Shown here piece after piece: positions 26,301 to 35,400 of a stretch of DNA of 64,000 nucleotides. A model generated the notes under the pieces. The model did not search any database, was not told the origin of the DNA, and saw only the letters and a program-made list of their open reading frames with translations. The first letter of the stretch is position 1, and every line of letters begins with the position of its first letter. A program made the translations under genes and the position numbers. This stretch comes from an uncultured Prevotella sp. (lineage in GTDB: Bacteria > Bacteroidota > Bacteroidia > Bacteroidales > Bacteroidaceae), in assembly GCA_946415755.1 (NCBI GenBank), contig CAMKTS010000014.1:1-64000 (forward strand). The letters are read 5' to 3'.

Positions 26301-27488
26301 TTATTGTACTAATTTAATCAATTTCTGAATGAATGGCTTGGGCTTGCTCTGACGGTCGAAGAGCGTGGCATAGTCGGTACGTCCCTTGATGGGGAAGTCG
26401 TTGCGCCAGGAATTGGCATCGTTCAGGCACCAGAAGTTGACGCGACTGATGACCTGATGGTGCTTGAGCAGCATCTTGTAAAAGTCAATCCAGAACTGTT
26501 CCAGTTCCTGCTCCTTAGCCTTGGAGATTCCCTTCGTAAAGGGATCCATCTCAGGACGATAGGCAAACTTGTCGCTGATATTGGCTCCCGAGAAACCGTA
26601 GGGATTGGGCAGTACGGAGATGTCAAGTTCCGAGAAGAAGGTCTTCACGCCCAGAGCAGCAATGGTCTCGATGGAGTGCTCATACTGCTTGATAACACTG
26701 TTGTTGACATTGTCCTCCAGAATCATGTGACCCTGCATACCGATGGCAGTAACGGGCAGTCCCTGCTCGATGAGCGGCCGGAAGAAGTTGCAGACACCCT
26801 CCACCTTCTTGGCCTTGTTCATCGAGAAGTCATTATAATACAATTCTGCGCTGGGGTCAGCCTCATGGGCATACTGGAAGGCCAGGGGGATATAGTCGGT
26901 GCCCAGAATCTCGTAGAACAGACTCTTGCGCGGCGTGCCGTCGTCCTCAAAGCCCTCGTTCACCACATCCCAGGCATCCACACGCCCCTTGAAGTGGCTC
27001 ACAATGGTATAGATATGTTCACGCATGCGCTTCTTCAGCACCTCCCGCGATACGAGCTTGCCGTCCTTGTCGTAGTGGAACCAGGGAGCACACTGCGAAT
27101 GCCAGATAAGGGCATGTCCCAGCACGCGCATACCGGCAGCCTTGGCCTTGTTGACAAACTGGTCGGCAAGCGTGAAGTCATAGATGCCCTCCTGCGGATG
27201 TACCACCTCGCACTTCATGCAGTTCTCGGCCACCACGAAATTGAAGTTCTCCACGATGACTGGCCAGTCGGCAGTCTGGTCGCCAGAGATGAATCCCGTC
27301 ACGTCGTGCTCATTCTTGCCACTGTGGTCGGCCTGCACCTGCCACTGGTTCACACTGACCCCTGTATACCAGTAGTCGCGGTAGGCATCCTTCAGCGTCT
27401 GTGCATTTAAAGGCAGAAAACCAAAAAGGCAAAAAGGCAAAACTCCTGTTACCAGCCTTAGCAGCCACTGTCTGTTCGTCCTCTTCAT
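26301..27488 (-). CDS. xynA: GH10 endo-1,4-beta-xylanase, secreted
   Basis: Cleaves the xylan backbone with retention of configuration. The signal region is RLVTGVLPFCLFGFLPLNAQ. The catalytic acid/base is E178 in DAWDVVNEGFED and the nucleophile is E287 in FFSELDISVL; GHALIWHSQCAPWF is the conserved strand-4 block. At 395 residues it is a single catalytic domain without a carbohydrate-binding module. It lies between the transporter and the GH43 gene in one operon. It probably works in the periplasm or at the surface to produce oligosaccharides for the transporter. Confidence 0.95.
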   Translation of the reverse strand: MKRTNRQWLLRLVTGVLPFCLFGFLPLNAQTLKDAYRDYWYTGVSVNQWQVQADHSGKNEHDVTGFISGDQTADWPVIVENFNFVVAENCMKCEVVHPQEGIYDFTLADQFVNKAKAAGMRVLGHALIWHSQCAPWFHYDKDGKLVSREVLKKRMREHIYTIVSHFKGRVDAWDVVNEGFEDDGTPRKSLFYEILGTDYIPLAFQYAHEADPSAELYYNDFSMNKAKKVEGVCNFFRPLIEQGLPVTAIGMQGHMILEDNVNNSVIKQYEHSIETIAALGVKTFFSELDISVLPNPYGFSGANISDKFAYRPEMDPFTKGISKAKEQELEQFWIDFYKMLLKHHQVISRVNFWCLNDANSWRNDFPIKGRTDYATLFDRQSKPKPFIQKLIKLVQ

Positions 27489-27508
27489 GATTTTACTGTT
27501 TTACCTTT

Positions 27509-28906
27509 TTACTTGTTGCGCTTCTCGATTTCCATATTGATTTTGTCAATCACCTCGTCGGTCAGTTCATAGCGGCTGATGATGAACATGGCCAGAGCCA
27601 GCAGCATGGCGGGAATGACGCAGACGAGCCACAGGATACCCTCCTCGGCAAACGGAGTCTGGTCGATCACATTGCTGTTATAGCCCACGTATGCCAAGAC
27701 GGCAGGCCCCACGATGCTTCCGAACGTCATACCGGCCTTGAAGAACAAGCCCGTCAGGGCATTCACAATACCCGAGATGCGACGCCCTGTGGTGTACTCA
27801 CCATACGAGATAACCTCCGGCACCAGTGCCCACATATAGCCCGTGGCCACTATCACGCCCGTCGATTTGATAAACTGTGCCACGTAGATCATCATCATGC
27901 TGGGATGCTCCATCTTGGAAATCACGTAGAGCATGGCCATACCGATGATGGCTGCACCGAGGAACAGGTAGAACATGTTCTTCTTACCCACCATGCGCTT
28001 GAACCAGGGCACCAGTGGCATAAACAGGAAGGCTGGCAGCGAACCCAGCGCCATGAATACCGACAGCTCCTGTGCCGAGCCGTGCAGGTTGCTGTTAATA
28101 AAGTAGGCACCGGCAGCATTGCCCACCGACATCATGGCGAAGGCGGTGATGAAGAAGAAAGCCAGCACGCGCAAGGGGCGGTTGCGCAGAAACTCCATCC
28201 AGAGGTCGCTCACCTTCACATCCTCCGTTGCCTTGGCATCCATCACCACGCGCTCCTTGCACTGCGTAAAGCAGAACAGCAGCAGGCAGAATCCGACGAT
28301 GGCGTAGATGGTCATCGTCGTGAACCATGCCGACGGGTCTTTCGGCAGACTGTCTGACGGTGCTCCGGCTATCAGTGCGATAAACAGGGGCAGCCCTGAG
28401 TTGACGGCCAGGCCACCGAGGTTGGCCATAAACATACGCACCGAGGTGAGGATGGTAATCTCGTCGGTGTCGCGTGTCAGCGATGAGTTCAGTGCTCCGT
28501 AGGGTACATTAATAAAGGTATAAAGCAGCTGCATCGACACGTAGGTCACATACGCATAGATCAGCGACGGCGCAAAGCCGTTGTAGAAGCACAAAATGGC
28601 AAAGCCCGAAAGGGGGATGCCCACATAGAGCAGGTACGAACGGTATTTGCCGAAACGCGGATTGCTCTTGTCAATCAGGGTACCCACAATGGGGTCCCAG
28701 ATGACGTTGGCTACGTTGCCCACCAGGAACATAACGGCCACTGCCGACGGTGTCAGCCCGTAGATGTCGGTGTAGAAGAACAGCAGGTAGGTGCAGATTA
28801 CCTGGAAGATGAGATTTTGTGCCAGGTCGCCAGAGCCGAAGCCGATTCGCTGCAACCAGGAGAGTTTGTAGAAGCCCTTGGCTCCTTGTGTTTCTTGTGA
28901 TGCCAT
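27509..28906 (-). CDS. GPH-family sugar:cation symporter
   Basis: Twelve-helix major-facilitator transporter of the glycoside-pentoside-hexuronide type, presumably importing xylo-oligosaccharides. It starts MASQETQGAKGFYKLSWLQRIGFGSGDLAQNL, the typical GPH N-terminus, with NVIWDPIVGTLIDKSNPRFGKYRSYLL as the loop 2-3 signature. ATG 28906 is preferred; the reading frame further upstream runs into the promoter at 28952-28959. It is the first gene of the xylan operon and corresponds in position to the cation:solute transporter gene of the P. bryantii xylan cluster. Confidence 0.92.
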   Translation of the reverse strand: MASQETQGAKGFYKLSWLQRIGFGSGDLAQNLIFQVICTYLLFFYTDIYGLTPSAVAVMFLVGNVANVIWDPIVGTLIDKSNPRFGKYRSYLLYVGIPLSGFAILCFYNGFAPSLIYAYVTYVSMQLLYTFINVPYGALNSSLTRDTDEITILTSVRMFMANLGGLAVNSGLPLFIALIAGAPSDSLPKDPSAWFTTMTIYAIVGFCLLLFCFTQCKERVVMDAKATEDVKVSDLWMEFLRNRPLRVLAFFFITAFAMMSVGNAAGAYFINSNLHGSAQELSVFMALGSLPAFLFMPLVPWFKRMVGKKNMFYLFLGAAIIGMAMLYVISKMEHPSMMMIYVAQFIKSTGVIVATGYMWALVPEVISYGEYTTGRRISGIVNALTGLFFKAGMTFGSIVGPAVLAYVGYNSNVIDQTPFAEEGILWLVCVIPAMLLALAMFIISRYELTDEVIDKINMEIEKRNK

Positions 28907-28951
28907 GACTATTTGATAATTTACTGATTTACTTTGGTTTGAAGTCGCTTG

Positions 28952-28959
28952 CAAAGGTA
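28952..28959 (-). promoter_or_regulatory. -7 element of the xylan operon
   Basis: Minus strand TACCTTTG, 45 bases before the transporter ATG, divergent from the esterase promoter. Confidence 0.7.
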
Positions 28960-29066
28960 GTGTTTTCTTTTGAAACAGATGTTTTCACATGTTACAAATA
29001 ACCTTCCGTTTTGTTTCATAACAAAAGAAAAAGCGCTTTACATGCTCTCCTGTCAGGTTTTTTCAC

Positions 29067-29074
29067 TATTTTTG
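29067..29074 (+). promoter_or_regulatory. -7 element of the acetylesterase gene
   Basis: TATTTTTG, 22 bases before the ATG at 29097. The 107 bases between the two divergent -7 elements could hold a shared regulator site; none was recognised. Confidence 0.55.
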
Positions 29075-29096
29075 CAGTCGATTAAAACGCAAAAAG

Positions 29097-31094
29097 ATGA
29101 TACGCAGACTAACCCTTCTCCTGCTTGCCGCAACCTGTATGCTGACGGCTGCAGCCCGTCCGGCAGAGCGTGCCGGCATCACTGATAGCAAAGCCCTTTG
29201 GCTCCCCCATCTGTTCCAGTCGGGCATGGTACTTCAGCGCGGCAAGCCCATTCCCGTTTGGGGCACTGCCGCCCCCCACTCTACGGTCACCATCCGTTGG
29301 AGCAACCGCCCATACCGCTGCGAGACCGACGATGCCGGACGGTGGCGCGTCGACCTGCCCGCCATGAAGGCCGGTGGTCCATACACCTTGGTGGTGAGTG
29401 GCGAGGATGGAGCAGTGAGGGAGATCACCGATGTGATGGTGGGCGACGTATGGCTCTGTTCCGGCCAGTCAAACGTCGATGTCACCATCGAGCGCGTCTA
29501 TCCTCAATATCCCGATGAAATCGACAGTTTTTGCAACAACAAGATACGTCTCTTCCGTGTTCAGACCGACAAAGACACCCACGGCCCGAAGAGCGACATC
29601 CTGCCTACGGAATGGAAGGTGCTGACCAAGGAGAACGTCTGGAAGTTCTCGGCCTTGGGTACTTTTCTGGCACTGCGCATGCAGCGCGAGACGGGCGTTG
29701 CACAGGGTATCATCTGCAACTCCCTGGGCGGTACTCCCGTCGAGGCTTGGGTAGGTGCCGATTCGCTGGTGCGCGACTTTCCTCTTTATGTAGAGCGCAC
29801 GCGCCTGTGGCAGGATGACGAACTGGTGGCCGCACAAGACAAGGCCAACCAGCGCGCTGGCGACCGATGGTTCCAACAGCTCAACGAGGGAGACCCTGGG
29901 GTGAGCGAACAGTGGAGCACCGAACGGTACGACGATACGTCGTGGGACAGCGTCAACCAGTATGGCAACATTGCCGGTCAGCCAGGCAGCAACTACATCG
30001 GCTCTCTCTGGCTCCGCCAGCACATCCATATCAGCAAGGAACATGCCGGAAAGGCTGCCCGTCTGCTGTTGGGAACACTCTTCGACCAGGACTACACCTA
30101 CGTCAACGGTCAGGAGGTGGGGCGCACCTACTACCAGTATCCGCCGCGTCGCTACCAAGTACCCGAAGGTCTGCTCCACGAGGGCGACAACGTCATCACC
30201 GTGCGCTTTGTCAACAAGTACGGCATCCCCCATTTCCTGCCTGACAAGCCGTATATGATGATCTTCGGCCCTTCCGACACGCTGCGCCTTTCTGACACAT
30301 GGAAGGTGCGTCGCGGCAAGCTGATGCCCTCCTGCCCTTCCGGCGGCACATCGATACAGAACCTGCCCACCGTGCTCTACAATGCCATGCTCCACCCGCT
30401 GGCACCCTACGCCATCAGCGGCGTGGTGTGGTATCAGGGTGAGTCGAATGTCGGCGAGCCTCAGCTCTATGCCCCCCTGCTGCGCAAGATGATGGGCAAC
30501 TGGCGCACCCTTTGGGGCGACCCCTCACTACCTTTCTGCATCGTTCAGCTGGCCAACTACGACCCCAACCAGCAGTCGGCCGTGCCACAACCTGCCCGTC
30601 AGCGTGGCATCTCACAGCGCAGCAACTGGGCAGAGCTGCGCGATGCCCAGCGCACTGTAGCCGATGGCGACCCATACGCCGAGCTGGCAGTAGCCATCGA
30701 CCTCGGTGAGACGGTCGACATCCACCCCCTGCGCAAGAAGGAGGTTGCCGAGCGTGTGGCACGCTGTATGGATCGTCTGGTATTCCAGAAGAAAGTGTCG
30801 CTGTCACCGAAGGTTGTCGGCATCACCGCAGATGCCACCACGCTGACGCTCACCTTCGACCAGCCGCTACGCGGTGTCGACGTGCAGTGCATCGAGGTTG
30901 CCGGAGCGGATGGTCGCTACGTGTCGGCCACTGCACACGCCCAAGGCACCACTGTCACGCTGTCATCGCCCGTCAGCCATCCTGTCTGCGTCCGCTATGC
31001 ATGGAGCGACGACCCCGCGGGTGCCAACCTCTATTCCAAAGAGGGGCTGCCCGCCGTGCCGTTCCGCCTCCCTGTTAACAGTCCGCTTGATTAA
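29097..31094 (+). CDS. Secreted sialate/xylan O-acetylesterase (SGNH family)
   Basis: A 665-residue secreted esterase with signal peptide MIRRLTLLLLAATCMLTAAARPA. The N-terminal beta domain (LPHLFQSGMVLQRGKPIPVWGTA) is typical of sialate O-acetylesterases. The catalytic serine block is WLCSGQSNVDV, interrupted further on by a jelly-roll insert (residues ~260-390, GSNYIGSLWLRQHI). Later comes GVVWYQGESN, and the Asp-x-x-His region is ETVDIHPLRKKEVAERVA. It is divergent from the xylan operon, so acetyl-xylan is the likely substrate, but this is inference. No promoter other than 29067 is seen. Confidence 0.85.
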   Translation: MIRRLTLLLLAATCMLTAAARPAERAGITDSKALWLPHLFQSGMVLQRGKPIPVWGTAAPHSTVTIRWSNRPYRCETDDAGRWRVDLPAMKAGGPYTLVVSGEDGAVREITDVMVGDVWLCSGQSNVDVTIERVYPQYPDEIDSFCNNKIRLFRVQTDKDTHGPKSDILPTEWKVLTKENVWKFSALGTFLALRMQRETGVAQGIICNSLGGTPVEAWVGADSLVRDFPLYVERTRLWQDDELVAAQDKANQRAGDRWFQQLNEGDPGVSEQWSTERYDDTSWDSVNQYGNIAGQPGSNYIGSLWLRQHIHISKEHAGKAARLLLGTLFDQDYTYVNGQEVGRTYYQYPPRRYQVPEGLLHEGDNVITVRFVNKYGIPHFLPDKPYMMIFGPSDTLRLSDTWKVRRGKLMPSCPSGGTSIQNLPTVLYNAMLHPLAPYAISGVVWYQGESNVGEPQLYAPLLRKMMGNWRTLWGDPSLPFCIVQLANYDPNQQSAVPQPARQRGISQRSNWAELRDAQRTVADGDPYAELAVAIDLGETVDIHPLRKKEVAERVARCMDRLVFQKKVSLSPKVVGITADATTLTLTFDQPLRGVDVQCIEVAGADGRYVSATAHAQGTTVTLSSPVSHPVCVRYAWSDDPAGANLYSKEGLPAVPFRLPVNSPLD

Positions 31095-31104
31095 CACGCC
31101 AAAG

Positions 31105-31119
31105 TGCCGCTTAGCGGCA
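31105..31119. promoter_or_regulatory. Perfect palindrome upstream of the WYL regulator promoter
   Basis: TGCCGCT-T-AGCGGCA, seven-base arms around one base, 13 bases upstream of the -7 element at 31132. The position fits an operator for autoregulation. It lacks a T run, so it is a poor terminator candidate for the esterase gene. Confidence 0.45.
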
Positions 31120-31131
31120 GAGACATCTTTG

Positions 31132-31139
31132 TACCTTTG
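31132..31139 (+). promoter_or_regulatory. -7 element of the WYL regulator gene
   Basis: TACCTTTG ends six bases before the ATG at 31145, so the transcript should start at or beside the start codon. Confidence 0.65.
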
Positions 31140-31144
31140 CAGTC

Positions 31145-32035
31145 ATGAAACCAGCTCATATATTTCAGCAGTACATCTGGATTATCAATACGCTCAGGGC
31201 CTACCGCCAGCAGACCTTTGAGGAGTTGAACCAGAAGTGGCAGGATGACAAGGTGGCCGATGGCAACCCTTTGCAGCGGTCTTCGTTTAACCGCCATCGC
31301 GATGCCATCCTCGACATGTTTGGCATCATCATCGACTGCGACAAGAAGACCTACAAGTATTATATCAGCAATCAGGAAGTGCTTTGCGACGACAGCATTG
31401 AGCGTTGGCTTTTCTCCACGCTCACAGTGCATGGCATACTTGCCGACAGTGCCGCTGTAAAGGAACGTCTTGTGCTGGAGAATGCGCCTGCTGGTGAGCA
31501 ATATCTCGACATCATCATTCGCGCTATCCGCACTGATCGCCGTCTGCTCATTGGCTACAAAAAGTTTCAAGCCGAGGGCTACGAGAAGGTGGTCTGCCCA
31601 TACGCTTTGAAGTTATTCCGCCAACGTTGGTACTTGTTGGCACTTAACGATGAAGACCAGATGCGTATCTATGCCCTCGACCGTGTTACGATGTTAGAAC
31701 TGACTGACGAGCCGTTCGAGATGCCTGAGGATTTCTCGCCTGGGGCCTATTTCTCAGAATACTTTGGTGTGCTGACCAACGACACACCCATGGCTCACGT
31801 CATCATCCGTGCTCATAAGTGGATGCCCAACTACCTGCGCACGTTGCCGCTGCATCACTCGCAGTGCGAACTGGCATCAACGCCCGACTACACTGATTTC
31901 TCCCTTGACATCCGCCCCACGTCCGATTTCCTTGGCGAGCTGCTCAGGCATAGTGAAGGCATCGAAGTGCTTGAACCGCTGGATTTGCGAGATAGAATGC
32001 GGCAAATGATAGTCGAAACTCTTAAAAGATATTAA
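31145..32035 (+). CDS. WYL-domain transcriptional regulator
   Basis: A 296-residue regulator with an N-terminal winged helix-turn-helix (residues ~5-75, TFEELNQKWQDD...RSSFNRHRDAILDMFG), a WYL domain at ~115-185 with the name-giving W162-Y163-L164 in RQRWYLLALNDEDQMRIYALDR, and a C-terminal WCX-like dimerisation domain. WYL proteins sense nucleic-acid-type or other ligands and often repress phage-defence operons (BrxR/CapW type). Directly downstream lie a small unknown ORF and a nuclease-methyltransferase, which fits that role. A palindrome at 31105-31119 may be its own operator. Confidence 0.88.
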   Translation: MKPAHIFQQYIWIINTLRAYRQQTFEELNQKWQDDKVADGNPLQRSSFNRHRDAILDMFGIIIDCDKKTYKYYISNQEVLCDDSIERWLFSTLTVHGILADSAAVKERLVLENAPAGEQYLDIIIRAIRTDRRLLIGYKKFQAEGYEKVVCPYALKLFRQRWYLLALNDEDQMRIYALDRVTMLELTDEPFEMPEDFSPGAYFSEYFGVLTNDTPMAHVIIRAHKWMPNYLRTLPLHHSQCELASTPDYTDFSLDIRPTSDFLGELLRHSEGIEVLEPLDLRDRMRQMIVETLKRY

Positions 32036-32042
32036 AACTTCA

Positions 32043-32072
32043 TGGGGTGTCCTGACTTTTGGGACACCCCAT
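32043..32072 (+). other. Strong hairpin between the WYL gene and the small ORF
   Basis: ATGGGGTGTCC and GGACACCCCAT are perfect 11-base arms around a short loop, just after the WYL stop and ending a few bases before the -7 element at 32077. No T run follows. It could be a 3'-end structure of the WYL mRNA or an operator for the small-ORF promoter. Confidence 0.6.
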
Positions 32073-32076
32073 ATTG

Positions 32077-32084
32077 TATATTTG
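32077..32084 (+). promoter_or_regulatory. -7 element of the small ORF
   Basis: TATATTTG, 26 bases before the ATG at 32111. Confidence 0.6.
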
Positions 32085-32110
32085 CAAACGAAACTAAAAA
32101 TATTACAGTT

Positions 32111-32359
32111 ATGATTGCAAATAAGTTCTTTTCGATTGATGCACTGATTGACGTGGCAATGACCAAGTTGTTCTTATTGGCAGAGAAAGTGTGTTGTATG
32201 ACCTCATTCACTTGTGGTGGTGAATCTCTGTTTGGCCAAACGCCCCATAATGTTGAACAACAAACACGAACCGTTGATTCCATCTCTACCAAAGATATCA
32301 TGCCCACCATACGTTTCTCAAATGAGGATAGAATGGTAGAAGGGAATCTATTTGAGTAG
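32111..32359 (+). CDS. Small protein of unknown function (82 residues)
   Basis: A short ORF with its own promoter, beginning MIANKFFSIDALIDVAMTKL and ending NEDRMVEGNLFE. It is rich in Ser/Thr, contains two adjacent cysteines (KVCCMTSFTCGG) and no signal peptide or membrane helix. I do not recognise it. Its place between a WYL regulator and a single-chain restriction-modification-like enzyme makes a role as accessory, antitoxin or controller possible, but nothing in the sequence proves translation. The alternative is a non-coding leader; the frame is open from 32042, which slightly favours coding. Confidence 0.45.
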   Translation: MIANKFFSIDALIDVAMTKLFLLAEKVCCMTSFTCGGESLFGQTPHNVEQQTRTVDSISTKDIMPTIRFSNEDRMVEGNLFE

Positions 32360-32421
32360 ATACTTCTATTAAATATGTGTAAAATCCAGTGTAAATCGAG
32401 TATATTATCATTATTAATTTG

Positions 32422-32429
32422 TAACTTTG
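32422..32429 (+). promoter_or_regulatory. -7 element of the nuclease-methyltransferase gene
   Basis: TAACTTTG, 21 bases before the ATG at 32451. Confidence 0.6.
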
Positions 32430-32450
32430 CAAACTAAGAAACGGATTGTT

Positions 32451-35400
32451 ATGACAATACTTGATATTAATAAGTGGTTTGAAAGTTCAGAGTATCTTGA
32501 GAAAGTGGATGCACTCTTCTCAAATATTGCCAGGAAGTCAGAACTTGCACAAAACGAGTCAGAGACTTCTTCTGTTTTCGAACGTGAGTTGTATTTCTTT
32601 CTCCGCAGTGAACTTGGTATTGAATTTGACATCAGCAAAGAACAACATATAGATCATTTGACCCATACATTCAAGGGGTTGGCAGGGAGGAAGAGCGGAC
32701 ATGGACGACTTGATGCTGTCATCAACAACTTGATTATTGAGTATAAGCATCATTCAAAATTAAATAATGAAACGGATACATTACAAGCTATTCATCAGGT
32801 AGAAGACTATCTGAATGCCAAGAAACTAATAGAGGGTACTGAGTATGATGCCATATTGACAGACGGACTGCATATTTCCTATTTTTCCTTTGTCGAGAAT
32901 GCGGTAAGTCACACCCCTTTGAGAAAATTCTCAGCGGCAGATGTTGACAAAATTATCCAGGCTATCCTGCATCATCATACAAAGAAATTTACACCCAAGA
33001 ATATTGTTTGTGATTTCTCCCTTTCAGGACAAACAGACTCTTTGACTCGCCATATCGCACTTACATTGTTTAAGGGGCTGACGGAACAGATTACCGGTAA
33101 GAGCAAGATGCTATATGCTGAGTGGAAAAGCCTGATACATCTTTCCATTGACGACAACGGCAAGAGCGCTGACATCGAAAAGCGCCGTCGCGATCTGTCG
33201 GAAATATTCCGTCTTCACATTGATGATGCCGAGGCTGAGTATAAGGCTCTTTACGCCCTTCATACTACGTATGCCGTCATTGTAAAATTGATTGCTTGTC
33301 ACGTGCTTGGCGAGAGTGCTGGCGAGGGATCTCTTTCCAATTTGCCATGTGATAAGATGCAGCAATTCTTCGAACGAATGGAGGAGGGCCTTTCTTATCG
33401 AAACATGCGTGTACGTAATTTGCTTGAAGGCGACTTCTTTTCATGGTATGCTGATAAGGAACAATGGAGCGAGGAATTCTGGAATGAAGCGCAGGAATTA
33501 TTGTCTGTTATTGAGGAGTATTCGGCCTTTTCACTAGGTGTCAAGTATGCCCCTGTTGACATATTCAAAGATCTTTATATGGGTATTATTCCGCAGTCAG
33601 TGCGACATTCCATGGGAGAATATTTTACTCCAGAATGGCTGGCTGACAGCGTAATTTGCGGCACACTTGACAGAATAAAGGCTGACGATTGGCGAGCTAT
33701 TGACCCATGCTGTGGTTCTGGAATTTTTCTGATTGCACTCATCAGAAAAGTTGTTGGCGATACTGCCATAGGCGAACTGACAAATGCAGAGCGGCAGACG
33801 CTCGTCAGCGAAATCACCAACCGCGTAAAGGGCGTTGACATTAATCCGCTGTCAGTCCTGTCTGCCCGCGTCAGCTACTATCTTGCTCTCAGCCAAATAG
33901 GAAAAGTAAAAGATGTAGAGATACCTGTGTTTTTAGGTGACTCAGCATTGGTCCCCTCGTTAGAAATTATCGATAGTATCGACTGCTATACTTATACGAT
34001 CCATAATCTTCGCAATGAGGTCATCCGTGTGGTTCTCCCCAAACGTTTAGTGGAGTCCGATGGCTTTACATATCTGATGGACGATATTCAGTCGATGGTC
34101 AATGCTGACAGTGAGGATAGCATTATGACCATCCTCACAGGGAAGTTGACTGACAAGGAACGACAGTCGATGATGTTATTGAGTTATTTGCAGACAATGG
34201 TTCACAGTCTGGTTCATCTGCACCAAAACAATTGGGACGGTATTTGGGTACGCATCATCACAAACTTCATGATGGTGGCTCAAATGAGGCGGGCAGACAT
34301 GATTGTAGGCAACCCACCATGGGTAAAGTGGGAACATCTGCCAGCAGCCTATACACGGCGTATCAAAGAGTTCTGTGACGTGCGACATATCTTCTGTAAC
34401 GATGGAGGCATGTATGGTGGAGCCCAGCTGAATATATGTGCACTTATCAGTAATGTGGTGGCTGCAAACTGGCTGACAGAAGAGGGCGTTTTAGCCTTCC
34501 TGATGCCCGACAGCATCATGTCGCAGAACTCGTACGAGGAGTTTCGAAATTTCTATGTCGACTACGAGAAACGCGAACGGATGTACTTGAACAGGATTGA
34601 CCGATGGATGGCTCCACTCAGGCCGTTCAAGGTGGGTAATAAGTCGGTGGCGCAAGACTTCAACACCTACTATTACAGCCGTCAGGTCACAGACTATGCC
34701 CAGGGTGTTCCTGTTAATACCATCAGTAAGCATCGAGGCATCAGCGATGAAGCTATCAATCAGTGTCGGACATGGAACGAGGCACAAAATCACCTTACTA
34801 TTGAAGAAGGACTTGCCAAGCAACTTTCAGCCACGTCTACCGCCTTCACATATATATCGTCACAGTTTGATTTTTCTTCCATTATCGGCCCTACAGCCTA
34901 TCATTATCGTACTGGCGTAGAATCAACACCTTTCGAGATTTTCAAGATGTTAGGTGTAGGCCCGTCAGAACATGGGAACACCCATTACCGTTTCAGGAAC
35001 AAGCAGCTGAAGACTTCTCGTTATAAAGTAGAGGACATACCCGATGATGGTTGGGATTTCGACACTCGCTACGTCTATCCTATCGTGGAAGGCCCCAGTG
35101 TGAAGCCTTTCGAATATGATACAGGCAACAATTACCATATTATTCCATACGAGGAAGACAATACTTTGAAGCCAGTACCCATGGCCGCTCTTTATGAACT
35201 GAGTCCAAGCCTTGCAGTTTATTTTGCCAATCACAAGTCATTGCTTGACCAACAGTCTGAAAAGAGCAAGACGATGCATCGTGGCAATGAGTTTTATGCG
35301 CTCTCGAAGATTGGCCCCTACACATTTGCTCCCCACATGGTTGCAGCGCGTGACAACTCAACATTCTGTGCCAGTGTCATTCAGCCTACGCTGACCCCAT

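Noticed and set aside
32032..32310. 92-residue minus-strand frame opposite the small ORF
   Set aside because: No promoter on that strand, and it runs through the hairpin; the plus-strand ORF has a well-placed -7 element.
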